Source of the DNA: Anaerolineales bacterium HSG24
GTDB lineage: Bacteria; Chloroflexota; Anaerolineae; 4572-78; J111
Direction of reading: 5' to 3'
Length of the DNA stretch: 58,500 bases
NCBI GenBank assembly: GCA_030377895.1
Contig: JAUCGB010000012.1
Location: 1 to 58,500, forward strand
The position numbers were made by a program, and so were the translations under genes. Positions 7,424 through 14,831 of this stretch are shown here, piece after piece (positions within the stretch are counted from its first letter, which is position 1; each line of letters opens with the position of its first letter). The notes under the pieces are model-generated. The model saw only the letters and a list, made by a program, of their open reading frames with translations. It did no database searches and had not been told where the DNA came from.

Positions 7424-8635
7424 TTGTCCTTCATTAAATCACATGCTAAAAAACCGCTCGTTCTGCAACTTAGCCGAGATTTGCGACGAGACATAAAACG
7501 AGGGCATCCGTGGGTTTTTGCCAATAATTTACGCCACTGTCCACCTGCAACGCCGGGGAGAGTGGCCATGTTGCTTGATAATCGTAAACGAAAACTGGCT
7601 CAAGGATTCTACAGCCCCGATTCTCCGCTGGCGTTTCGAGTTTGCACGGTTGAGACAAAAAATCCGCTCAATGATTATTGGGCCGAGAAACAGTTCGAGC
7701 GGGCATGTAGGCTTCGGCAGATGCTGTTTGACGCGCAGACGTTTGATAAACAGACGACCGGATTTCGGCTTTTTAACGGCGAGGGGGATGGTTTGCCGGG
7801 CTTGGTGGTTGATTTGTATGATGATATTGCGGTGCTAAAGTTGGATGGGCTTGCCGCAATTGGGTTTTGGGATAGTCGAGGGATTGCTCGGTGGTTGGTC
7901 GAGCGTTTATCTTTGCGCGCGGTGTATGAGCGCGCTCGTGAGCGAGGCCAGGCTGGTCAACTGTTAGTCGGGAAACTGCCTCCCCAACCAATCCAATTTT
8001 TGGAGAATGGCGTTCGGTTTGGGGCTGATATTGTACATGGACAGAAAACAGGCTTTTTCCTTGACCAACGTGACAATAGACAGATGATTCAACGATTGGC
8101 GGCCCAAAAACGGGTATTGAATCTCTTTGGCTACACTGGCGGTTTTTCGATATATGCTGCTTTGGGTGGAGCAAGCCATGTGACCACCGTTGATATTGCC
8201 GCGCCCGCCATTAAGAGTGCGACTACGAATTGGCAACTCAATAATTTGCCCGATGGTTCACATGAGCCAATTGTTAGGGATGTTCATAAATTTTTAGCAG
8301 AGGCGATCAAACAAAAACAGCGTTGGAGTCTGATTGTGATCGATCCGCCCTCGTATGCCTCCTCGAAAGGGATGGTCAAAAAAGCGATAAACGCTTACCA
8401 ACATGTCATTGCCAGCGCGGCCCAACTGATTGTTTCCGATGGATTTCTGGCCGCCTCGTCATGTTCTAGCCACATCAGCATGGAGATGTTTCTTTCGATT
8501 TGCCAAGAAGCAATCTCCAAAGCTAAACGCCGCGCCACAATTCTAAGTATCAGCGGACAACCGGCTGACCATCCAACACCACTCGTTTTTTCTGAATTTC
8601 GATATCTAAAATTTGTTTTAATGCGAGTTGAATGA
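7424..8635 (+). CDS. RlmI-like 23S rRNA (cytosine-C5) methyltransferase
   Basis: Class I SAM-dependent RNA methyltransferase of the RlmI/COG1092 type, which in E. coli modifies C1962 of 23S rRNA. The N-terminal 75 residues form a PUA-like RNA-binding domain (RDIKRGHPWVFANNL). An EEHE-like insert follows, then the SAM-binding motif I LNLFGYTGGFSIYAA near 231 and the DPPSYASSKG block near 307; a late cysteine in ASSCSSHIS fits the family. The only sensible start is TTG at 7424, with AGGGAG about 10 bases upstream; an ATG at 7417 is out of frame. Its stop overlaps the ATG of the histidine kinase by 4 bases, so the two are probably co-translated even though their functions look unrelated. Confidence 0.8.
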   Translation: MSFIKSHAKKPLVLQLSRDLRRDIKRGHPWVFANNLRHCPPATPGRVAMLLDNRKRKLAQGFYSPDSPLAFRVCTVETKNPLNDYWAEKQFERACRLRQMLFDAQTFDKQTTGFRLFNGEGDGLPGLVVDLYDDIAVLKLDGLAAIGFWDSRGIARWLVERLSLRAVYERARERGQAGQLLVGKLPPQPIQFLENGVRFGADIVHGQKTGFFLDQRDNRQMIQRLAAQKRVLNLFGYTGGFSIYAALGGASHVTTVDIAAPAIKSATTNWQLNNLPDGSHEPIVRDVHKFLAEAIKQKQRWSLIVIDPPSYASSKGMVKKAINAYQHVIASAAQLIVSDGFLAASSCSSHISMEMFLSICQEAISKAKRRATILSISGQPADHPTPLVFSEFRYLKFVLMRVE

Positions 8636-10596
8636 TGCTAACAAACTACAAAATTTTAGTAGTTGATGATGAATATGTCGTGCGCGGCTTTTGTGCGGAA
8701 CTACTCAGGCTAGAGGGCGCGCAAGTGACTGCCGCGTCAGGTGGTTATGAAGCCTTGAGCCTACTTGGTCAACATGATTTTGAGTTGATTTTGCTCGATC
8801 TGAGCATGCCCGATATTAACGGATTGCAGGTGTTAGAGCAGGTATCAGCTTACTACCCGCACGTCAGCGTCATCATGATGACTGGCTACGGCACCCTTGA
8901 AGCGGCCATCACCGCCCAAGACTTAGGCGTTGAAGGGTTTATTCTCAAACCGTTTGATGATAAACAACTCCTCAGTATCATCGGACGCATCATAGAGAGG
9001 CAACAGTTACGGCAAAATTATGCCCGTTTGCAAGCTCACATGCCTTTATTGGCCTTGAGCCATCGGCTGATGGTCGAGCAGGATGTCAAAAAATTGGCTC
9101 AGTCGGTGTTACTAATTATTCAACGGGAAATTAAGATGAAATCGGCCAGTTTGTGGCTTCTGTCGTCTCAATTCGATGTTGACCACCTCAATTCTGACCA
9201 GTCGTTTGTTCGATTGGCGATGTTAGGTCAACCTTTGAATATCCCCCCAAACCATGATACTATCTCGGCTTGGGTTATTCTTGATTCAGAAAACGGGGGA
9301 ACAACAGAGTTACAAAACGCTAAAACATTACATTTTCGATTACATATTGAAGAACGTCAAATCGGATGGCTCTGCTTGAGTCATCAGAAAACGGGATTAT
9401 TCACCCAACGGGATATTGAGTTTTTAAGAATTATGAGTACCCATTTAACGGTTGGTTTAGAGAATCGGAACTTGTATCACACCATCAACTTAGCCCGTCA
9501 GGAGTGGGAAACAATCTTTAATACGATTCATGATGGTATTTTAGTTCATAATGCTAACAAAAAAGGTCTGATTACTCATGTTAATCAAACGTTGGCTACT
9601 TGGCTAGATCAAACCTCAAAACAGCTATTACATCAATCAGCCAAAACGATAACGGTTGATGCGGATGGTTGCTCACTATTGGATATAGCCGCCCCGTTAT
9701 TGGCTGATCCAATATTAGTTGATCAAACCACCATCGCCCCCTTGTCACTAGAATTTAGTTCGCCTTCTTGGGCAAAAAACCAATCATTTCGGATTCGTAC
9801 TTACCCTTTATATCAAGATCGAAAACTGGTCGAAATTGTTCATATTATAGAGGATATAACCCAAGCAGTACGAGTTCAATCCCAAATGGTACAGACGGAA
9901 AAACTGTCTGCCTTGGGGCGTTTGTCCGCCTCACTAGCCCATGAAATCAACAACCCCTTGCAATCGTTGCAGAGTGGTTTGCGGTTGTTAGCGCGACCTA
10001 ATCTAACAACAAAAAAACGGGAGCAATATGTCGATATGATGCGTAAGGAGGTCGAACGGTTGGTTAAATTAACTGGACAAACCCTCGATTTTGCCAGGCC
10101 GAGCCGGGTGGGCAAAGAGCATGTTGACCTAAATCAGCTTTTACAAGAGACGTTAGCTCTTGTAAAAAAACAGGTTCAAAGGTATAACATTACCTGTTCG
10201 TTTATGTTGTTTGATAACTTGCCAGCCGTTTACGCGGTACCAGGCCAAATTAAGCAAGTTTTTCTAAACTTAATCCTAAACGCAGTTGATGCCATGCCAC
10301 ATGGTGGGGTCTTAGAATTTTCTACCCACTACACCTCATACCACAAATATGCGGTGGTGGGCATTACCGACAATGGGCTGGGAATCTCACCACAAAACCA
10401 GAACCGTATCTCCGAGCCATTTTTTACCACCAAAGAAAATGGGACTGGATTAGGATTGTCGATTAGTTATAGCATTGTTGAGGCTCATGGTGGATATATT
10501 GAGGCTCAGACTGATCCCGATAAAGGAAGCCGTTTTTTGATTTATTTACCGATTGATTTGGAGGAAAAGCATAATGGACTTACTGGACACGAATAA
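8632..10596 (+). CDS. REC-GAF-PAS sensor histidine kinase
   Basis: A 654-residue cytoplasmic signalling kinase without membrane segments. Domains in order: receiver (4-120) with acceptor D56 in LLDLSMP and K106 in LKPF; a GAF-like region (about 145-280); a PAS-like region (288-415, TIFNTIHDGILVHN); HisKA with phospho-acceptor H437 in SLAHEINNPLQ; and HATPase_c with N box LNLILNAVDAMP, DNGLGI and GTGLGLSIS. A receiver at the N-terminus means the kinase itself takes phosphate from another kinase and then signals onward, presumably to the response regulator whose gene overlaps its 3' end. The stimulus is unknown; the GAF and PAS domains suggest an internal small-molecule or redox signal. Confidence 0.9.
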   Translation: MMLTNYKILVVDDEYVVRGFCAELLRLEGAQVTAASGGYEALSLLGQHDFELILLDLSMPDINGLQVLEQVSAYYPHVSVIMMTGYGTLEAAITAQDLGVEGFILKPFDDKQLLSIIGRIIERQQLRQNYARLQAHMPLLALSHRLMVEQDVKKLAQSVLLIIQREIKMKSASLWLLSSQFDVDHLNSDQSFVRLAMLGQPLNIPPNHDTISAWVILDSENGGTTELQNAKTLHFRLHIEERQIGWLCLSHQKTGLFTQRDIEFLRIMSTHLTVGLENRNLYHTINLARQEWETIFNTIHDGILVHNANKKGLITHVNQTLATWLDQTSKQLLHQSAKTITVDADGCSLLDIAAPLLADPILVDQTTIAPLSLEFSSPSWAKNQSFRIRTYPLYQDRKLVEIVHIIEDITQAVRVQSQMVQTEKLSALGRLSASLAHEINNPLQSLQSGLRLLARPNLTTKKREQYVDMMRKEVERLVKLTGQTLDFARPSRVGKEHVDLNQLLQETLALVKKQVQRYNITCSFMLFDNLPAVYAVPGQIKQVFLNLILNAVDAMPHGGVLEFSTHYTSYHKYAVVGITDNGLGISPQNQNRISEPFFTTKENGTGLGLSISYSIVEAHGGYIEAQTDPDKGSRFLIYLPIDLEEKHNGLTGHE

Positions 10597-11338
10597 AATT
10601 CTGGTGGTTGACGATGATGCGAGTGTCCGTTTTTTTCTGGCTGAGGAACTTGAGACTGAGGGATACAAGGTATTTGCCGTTGCTAGTGGGGCTGATGCGC
10701 TTGAATTTTTGGCCCACACGCCCGTTGACCTAGCCATTGTTGACTTTCAGATGCCGGGTTTAACCGGCATTCAGTTGATGGAGGCTATGCAATCTCTGCC
10801 CGATATTCCTGAGTTGATTATGCTCACCGCCCATGCTACTTTACACACCTCAATTGAAGCGATGCGTTTGGGAAGTTGTGACTTTTTATTAAAGCCTTAC
10901 GTGCTAGATGACCTATTACACGGCGTTCAAAACGCCATGCATCACCGTCAACAAAAAACCCAACAACGCCTCGCCGTGGAGCTATTAACGGCCAGTGTTC
11001 ATCGAAAACCGACCTCTCTATCGCCTAACAAACGTACGCTGACCGTCTTAAATGTTGATGATTTAACCATCAACTTGGAGGAGATGAGCCTCAAAAAAGC
11101 CGAAACTCCAATCACTTTAACTCCAACTGAATTCAAACTTCTCGCGACGATGGTCAAACGCCCTAACCATCCCTTTACCTTTCAAGAGTTAGCGAAGACG
11201 GTTCATGGTCAATACCTCACCCCCTATCAAGCGCGTGACATGTTGAAAAGCCATCTTGGTAGATTGCGTAAAAAAGTTGGGGTCGCATATATTGTCAATA
11301 TACGTGGGGTAGGTTATAAATTTGCGAGTAAGGAATAG
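10574..11338 (+). CDS. OmpR-type response regulator
   Basis: Receiver domain at residues 5-120 with acidic pocket VVDDD, acceptor D57 in IVDFQMPG and K107 in LLKPY. The C-terminal winged helix (about 175-252) contains LTPTEFKLLATMVKRP, the HLGRLRKKVG recognition helix and the RGVGYKF wing. The ATG at 10574 has GGAGGA 8 bases upstream and is chosen over an in-frame ATG at 10553, which lacks a site. The gene starts inside the last 23 bases of the kinase gene, so the two form a cognate, translationally coupled pair. Targets are unknown; no DNA-binding repeats were recognised upstream of the operon. Confidence 0.9.
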   Translation: MDLLDTNKILVVDDDASVRFFLAEELETEGYKVFAVASGADALEFLAHTPVDLAIVDFQMPGLTGIQLMEAMQSLPDIPELIMLTAHATLHTSIEAMRLGSCDFLLKPYVLDDLLHGVQNAMHHRQQKTQQRLAVELLTASVHRKPTSLSPNKRTLTVLNVDDLTINLEEMSLKKAETPITLTPTEFKLLATMVKRPNHPFTFQELAKTVHGQYLTPYQARDMLKSHLGRLRKKVGVAYIVNIRGVGYKFASKE

Positions 11339-11748
11339 TGAATATACGAATGGGCGAATGGGCGAATGATGTTATCACACGATTTAGCTTTTTTCATGAG
11401 CCTCCGTGCATTTTTGTAGTCTTACATAAATTACTTTACCGGATAACAGGCATATTCTTCAGTTGCTCATACTCATTCCTTAGCCACAATAATGCCTGCA
11501 AAGCAAGCTTTGCACTCCTATCATTACCTTTGCACCACTACCGCTTATTTATAGAACAAAAATCAAACAAGCACCCCTCAAAAACCCAAATATCAGGACT
11601 GTATTACTCTCATAGTTATCCACAGGCACGATTCATCAAATTAGTACCATCGGTAGGATTGACCCATCCCTTTTAACCTGATATACTCGTAATCAATTCA
11701 ATAACAATTCTGTATATCTTATCACTAGGAATTAGGAGATTTCAAAAA
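11339..11748. other. Intergenic region upstream of khpA
   Basis: Contains the right half of a family A palindrome at 11493-11543 (GCAAAGCAAGCTTTGCACTC, then CACTACC). An open frame runs through it from a GTG at the regulator stop, but it reads through the repeat and resembles no protein. An extended minus-10 TGATATACT at 11689-11697 may drive khpA; no good minus-35 is spaced from it. Confidence 0.45.
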
Positions 11749-11985
11749 ATGGGCTATCTAAAAGATTTAACTAATCACATGGCACGAGCAGTTGTCAGCG
11801 AACCCGACGAGGTACGAGTTGAAGAGGTTGAAGGTTCTTCAATGGTGGTTATTGAACTTAGTGTGGCATCAATTGACATGGGTCGGATTATAGGTAAAGA
11901 AGGACGAGTCGCCAATGCAATGCGTACTTTGTTACGCACCAGTGCCGCGAAAGATGGAAAACGAGTTAGCTTAGAGATCATTTAA
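11749..11985 (+). CDS. khpA: KH-domain RNA-binding protein KhpA
   Basis: A 78-residue single KH domain of the KhpA/YlqC type. The GxxG RNA-binding loop is GKEG at 49-52 within MGRIIGKEGRVANAMRTLLRT, followed by the closing strand KRVSLEI. KhpA usually pairs with KhpB/Jag and acts on small RNAs and cell-envelope messages. The partner is not in this window, nor are the usual neighbours rpsP and rimM. A clear AGGAG precedes the ATG, and two terminators follow the stop. It is the last ordinary gene before the replicon-like module. Confidence 0.9.
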   Translation: MGYLKDLTNHMARAVVSEPDEVRVEEVEGSSMVVIELSVASIDMGRIIGKEGRVANAMRTLLRTSAAKDGKRVSLEII

Positions 11986-12009
11986 CTCAAAACATCAAAA
12001 CCAAATACT

Positions 12010-12043
12010 AAAAATCCCTCCTTAATATGAGAAGGGATTTTTG
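12010..12043 (+). terminator. khpA terminator 1
   Basis: AAAATCCCT pairs with AGGGATTTTT over a 13-base loop, 25 bases after the khpA stop; the stem ends in a T run. Confidence 0.8.
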
Positions 12044-12058
12044 GACTTTTACTCAAAC

Positions 12059-12096
12059 AAAAACACTCAGCGTTTAATATGCTGGGTGTTTTCTGT
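12059..12096 (+). terminator. khpA terminator 2
   Basis: AAACACTCAGC pairs with GCTGGGTGTTTT. A tandem second hairpin after the first, so read-through toward the converging parB-like gene should be low. A palindrome AGTACTCGAGTACT follows at 12102-12115. Confidence 0.75.
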
Positions 12097-12185
12097 TTCT
12101 CAGTACTCGAGTACTCGACAAAAATAAGGGCAAAAAATTCATTTATGAAGCTTATTGATAATCAAGAAAAAGGAGCGGATGAGAC

Positions 12186-12211
12186 GGCGTGCAAAGCTCG
12201 CTTTGCACGCC
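12186..12211. repeat. Family A core hairpin at the parB 3' end
   Basis: GGCGTGCAAAG and CTTTGCACGCC form a perfect 11-bp stem with loop CTCG, 18 bases past the stop of the ParB-like gene. It is a compact variant of the dispersed family A palindrome. Confidence 0.6.
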
Positions 12212-12228
12212 ATTTACCGTTTTGAAAA

Positions 12229-13857
12229 TCAAAATTGATCAGCACTTGATACAGTTTCCAACTCCACCATGATGGTCTTAAACTGCATTTGGCCTCGCTG
12301 AACCAGCAGAAGATGCGCCCAGTAGAGATACCCACCACTTTTAAGCAGATACCGTTTTTCGTCATTGTCAGTTTGCTGAGCCAGCGGACGAGGCAGAGTC
12401 TCACCGGCTCGTAAGGCATCGGCGGTGGTCTCTAGCTCCTTGAAAAACGGGTGCATGCGACTTGAGAAAACCACATCCGCCTCATGCCAGTCGATTAACT
12501 GAGCCAATATCTCCGCCCCAGACAGTTTATCCGACTGGATAACCGACTGTTTGTTACTGGGCAAATATTGGGTCAACTCGGTCAGCGGGGGGATAATGAC
12601 CGTTATGGACAATTCGAGATATTGCCGTTTCACCAAATCGTCAGCCTTTAGCAAAATCGCCCTCAATGCGTCATGTAAGGCCTGAAGTGCCTCATGGGTT
12701 TTCTCATCTTTGGCCCGAGACGCTAACGTATTGACCACCATATCATAATTTTCGGTCGGCAACGACATCAACGAGGAGACAGTTTTAGCGGCGTTGATAA
12801 TCCGTTGCTCAAATCGCTGTTCGACAGTTGTTTTTGCAACCTCTTGTAAGGTGACAGGCGGAGTAGGCTTGGAGGGCGTGACCTGTTGAGCCACTTGACG
12901 ACTGCTCCACTTTTTTGCGATAATTTCTTTAATCATCATCTGTTGTTCAAAATCAGTTTTTAAGCGCACAATCGGGCGCAGTTGTTTCTCGGTCAGTTCC
13001 CCGGCCTCGGCCAAATCTTGCGATTCAGATGAGAGTTTAAGCAAGGTCAAATAGTTCCGCACCATGCGGTCACCAACAGCCCGCCCTGTAAAAATTTTGA
13101 CCTGTTGTCCGATGGCCGTTTGCAGGGCGCGCTGGCTCAACGCTTTTTCGTCGCTAGTTTTGTTATGCTCAACGATCAACTGCTCTTTAATCCGTTGCAT
13201 GGATCTAGCACGGGCAATGGCTGGTAAATCAACCCTAGCCGCATTTTCAGCCGCTTGGCGCTGATAGATAATCTCAGAACTTTCGGGCAGGGATTCTATA
13301 ATACAGCGCACACTCTTAAAGGCATCCTGTCCCTGATGCACCAAGATATGATGCGCCCAAAATCTGCGCTCCCCCTCGCCGATTCGATAGCGAGTCTGCG
13401 TCGGTTGATTCGGGTCATCAATCTGATAGACGTTCAACGGTTGCCGCAAACCCACCTCGCAAATGGAATTAGCCAGCGCGAACAACCCCCGTTCTTCCAC
13501 ATTTTCATCATCTTCGGTCGTCACCTCATCACCTTTGCCACCCAAAACTAACAAGGCCACCGGATCATCCTTTGTTGCTCGGTCTAACAGTTCCCTCACC
13601 AACTCGGCTGGGGTAGCAGTTTTATCTATCAATCTTTTCCGCAAATCGGAAGGCATCAAATGACGGGGTTGATTTGAATCGGGGAAAATTCGGTCTAAAT
13701 TGACCTTATAGACTCGTTGCTCGGTCGGTTCAAAACCTATATCAACCGTCGCCATGCTACTGGTTAGCTGATCAATCGCGTCGGGTGGCTTGTCGGGAGC
13801 GGCAGTGCGCGCCCCTAAATTTCGCTGAATATTAATTTTACGTCGGGCCATAGTCAC
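12229..13857 (-). CDS. ParB-like partition protein with a duplicated N-domain
   Basis: A 542-residue ParB/sulfiredoxin-fold protein. The N-terminal domain shows VNLDRIFPDSNQPR at 52-65, then a long insert rich in acidic residues (110-125), SICEVGLRQPLNVY at 131-144 and the nucleotide box RYRIGEGERRFWAH at 156-169; ParB proteins use this fold to bind CTP. A helix-turn-helix region follows (about 205-330). The C-terminus (about 460-536) looks like a second, degenerate copy of the same domain: RYLL, YWAH, LLLVQRGQ and FKT line up with RYRI, FWAH, ILVHQGQ and FKS, but the GEGERR box is lost. It is probably co-transcribed with parA, 96 bases upstream. The start may be GTG 13857 or ATG 13851; neither has a clear ribosome site. 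Confidence 0.75.
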   Translation of the reverse strand: MTMARRKINIQRNLGARTAAPDKPPDAIDQLTSSMATVDIGFEPTEQRVYKVNLDRIFPDSNQPRHLMPSDLRKRLIDKTATPAELVRELLDRATKDDPVALLVLGGKGDEVTTEDDENVEERGLFALANSICEVGLRQPLNVYQIDDPNQPTQTRYRIGEGERRFWAHHILVHQGQDAFKSVRCIIESLPESSEIIYQRQAAENAARVDLPAIARARSMQRIKEQLIVEHNKTSDEKALSQRALQTAIGQQVKIFTGRAVGDRMVRNYLTLLKLSSESQDLAEAGELTEKQLRPIVRLKTDFEQQMMIKEIIAKKWSSRQVAQQVTPSKPTPPVTLQEVAKTTVEQRFEQRIINAAKTVSSLMSLPTENYDMVVNTLASRAKDEKTHEALQALHDALRAILLKADDLVKRQYLELSITVIIPPLTELTQYLPSNKQSVIQSDKLSGAEILAQLIDWHEADVVFSSRMHPFFKELETTADALRAGETLPRPLAQQTDNDEKRYLLKSGGYLYWAHLLLVQRGQMQFKTIMVELETVSSADQF

Positions 13858-13953
13858 TGTTCGGAAAAGTTTTCACTGATAATATGCCTCTACAAGAAAT
13901 TTCGGGAACTTTCATATCCCTAAACACTCAGTAAAAATACTCCGGCTCCTTAA

Positions 13954-14745
13954 TCAAGCAGTTCGTTCTACTATTTCGTCTTTTAAGCTACGATACATAT
14001 CTGCATATCGACTAAATTCGGTTCTTTTACAAAAAACAAGAGGAATCTGGGACTCTGCCGATTCTCGCACTCGAACAGAGGCTTTGATGATTGACTTAAA
14101 AACCAGATTACCATAAATCTCTCTCACCACCTCGACCACAGTTTGGTCGTAAACGGTTCGGGGGTCGGTATTGCCAATCAACAAGCCCAACAGTTTTAAA
14201 GTTGGATTATACCATTTTTGAGCTGATGATACATATTGAATCGTATCACCCAAAGCACCTCGCCCCCCCGCGCCGGGGTCAACCGGAACCAACACATAAT
14301 CGCTGGCGACCAAGGCATTCATGGTCAATTTATCCAAACTGGGTGGACAATCAATTAGCACCCAGTCCATTTTGTTAATCCCATTGGTCTGGTCGATATT
14401 GGTTTTTACTCGAGTTAGACAACTTCGGAGACGTAACTCCCCCCCCTCGATTTGGGTCTGACCGCTTTTAATCGCTTTTAACCCATCATCTGCTGGAATA
14501 ACTAATAATCCATCAAATTTACTGGATTGCACGAGTTCTCCAATCATATTGTCGCTAATTAGGGCATCAGAAAAAGTCTTTTCACCGGCATATACCCCAA
14601 AATAGGCTTCGCCCAAAGTTTTCTGAGGGTCAATGTCGATACATAACACTTGATACCCCGCTTCCCTTAGCACACCGGCCAAGTTAAAGGTAGTCGTGCT
14701 TTTCGCTGATCCTCCTTTGAGATTGGCTATTGAAATAATACGCAT
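13954..14745 (-). CDS. ParA-family partition ATPase
   Basis: A 263-residue deviant-Walker ATPase. The P-loop is KGGSAKST at residues 10-17 with the signature lysine K10. Walker A' is VLCIDIDPQKTLGEAYFG near 33-50, and Walker B is DWVLIDCPPSLDKLTMNAL near 128. There is no N-terminal DNA-binding extension, which places it with type Ib-like or chromosomal Soj-size ParA proteins. ParA moves or positions DNA bound by its ParB partner, here the next gene. A 14-bp inverted repeat lies just upstream, between parA and rep. The order rep, parA, parB on one strand is typical of plasmids and chromids. Confidence 0.85.
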   Translation of the reverse strand: MRIISIANLKGGSAKSTTTFNLAGVLREAGYQVLCIDIDPQKTLGEAYFGVYAGEKTFSDALISDNMIGELVQSSKFDGLLVIPADDGLKAIKSGQTQIEGGELRLRSCLTRVKTNIDQTNGINKMDWVLIDCPPSLDKLTMNALVASDYVLVPVDPGAGGRGALGDTIQYVSSAQKWYNPTLKLLGLLIGNTDPRTVYDQTVVEVVREIYGNLVFKSIIKASVRVRESAESQIPLVFCKRTEFSRYADMYRSLKDEIVERTA

Positions 14746-14762
14746 AATTTATAGTTAGTTGC

Positions 14763-14811
14763 ATTTTATAGGTTACGTAGGTTCAACCAACGATTATGTA
14801 ACCTATAAAAT
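14763..14811. promoter_or_regulatory. Perfect inverted repeat between rep and parA
   Basis: ATTTTATAGGTTAC at 14763-14776 is the exact inverse of GTAACCTATAAAAT at 14798-14811. The 21-base spacer itself holds GGTT-C-AACC. With no T run in line with rep or parA it is a poor terminator. Its place before parA suits an operator or a centromere-like (parS) site, but it occurs once only in the window. Confidence 0.5.
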
Positions 14812-14831
14812 ACAACAATTGTGCAACATTG

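Noticed and set aside
11338..11676. 112-codon plus-strand frame after the response regulator
   Set aside because: It runs through a family A palindrome, begins on a GTG at the regulator stop and shows no protein-like pattern.
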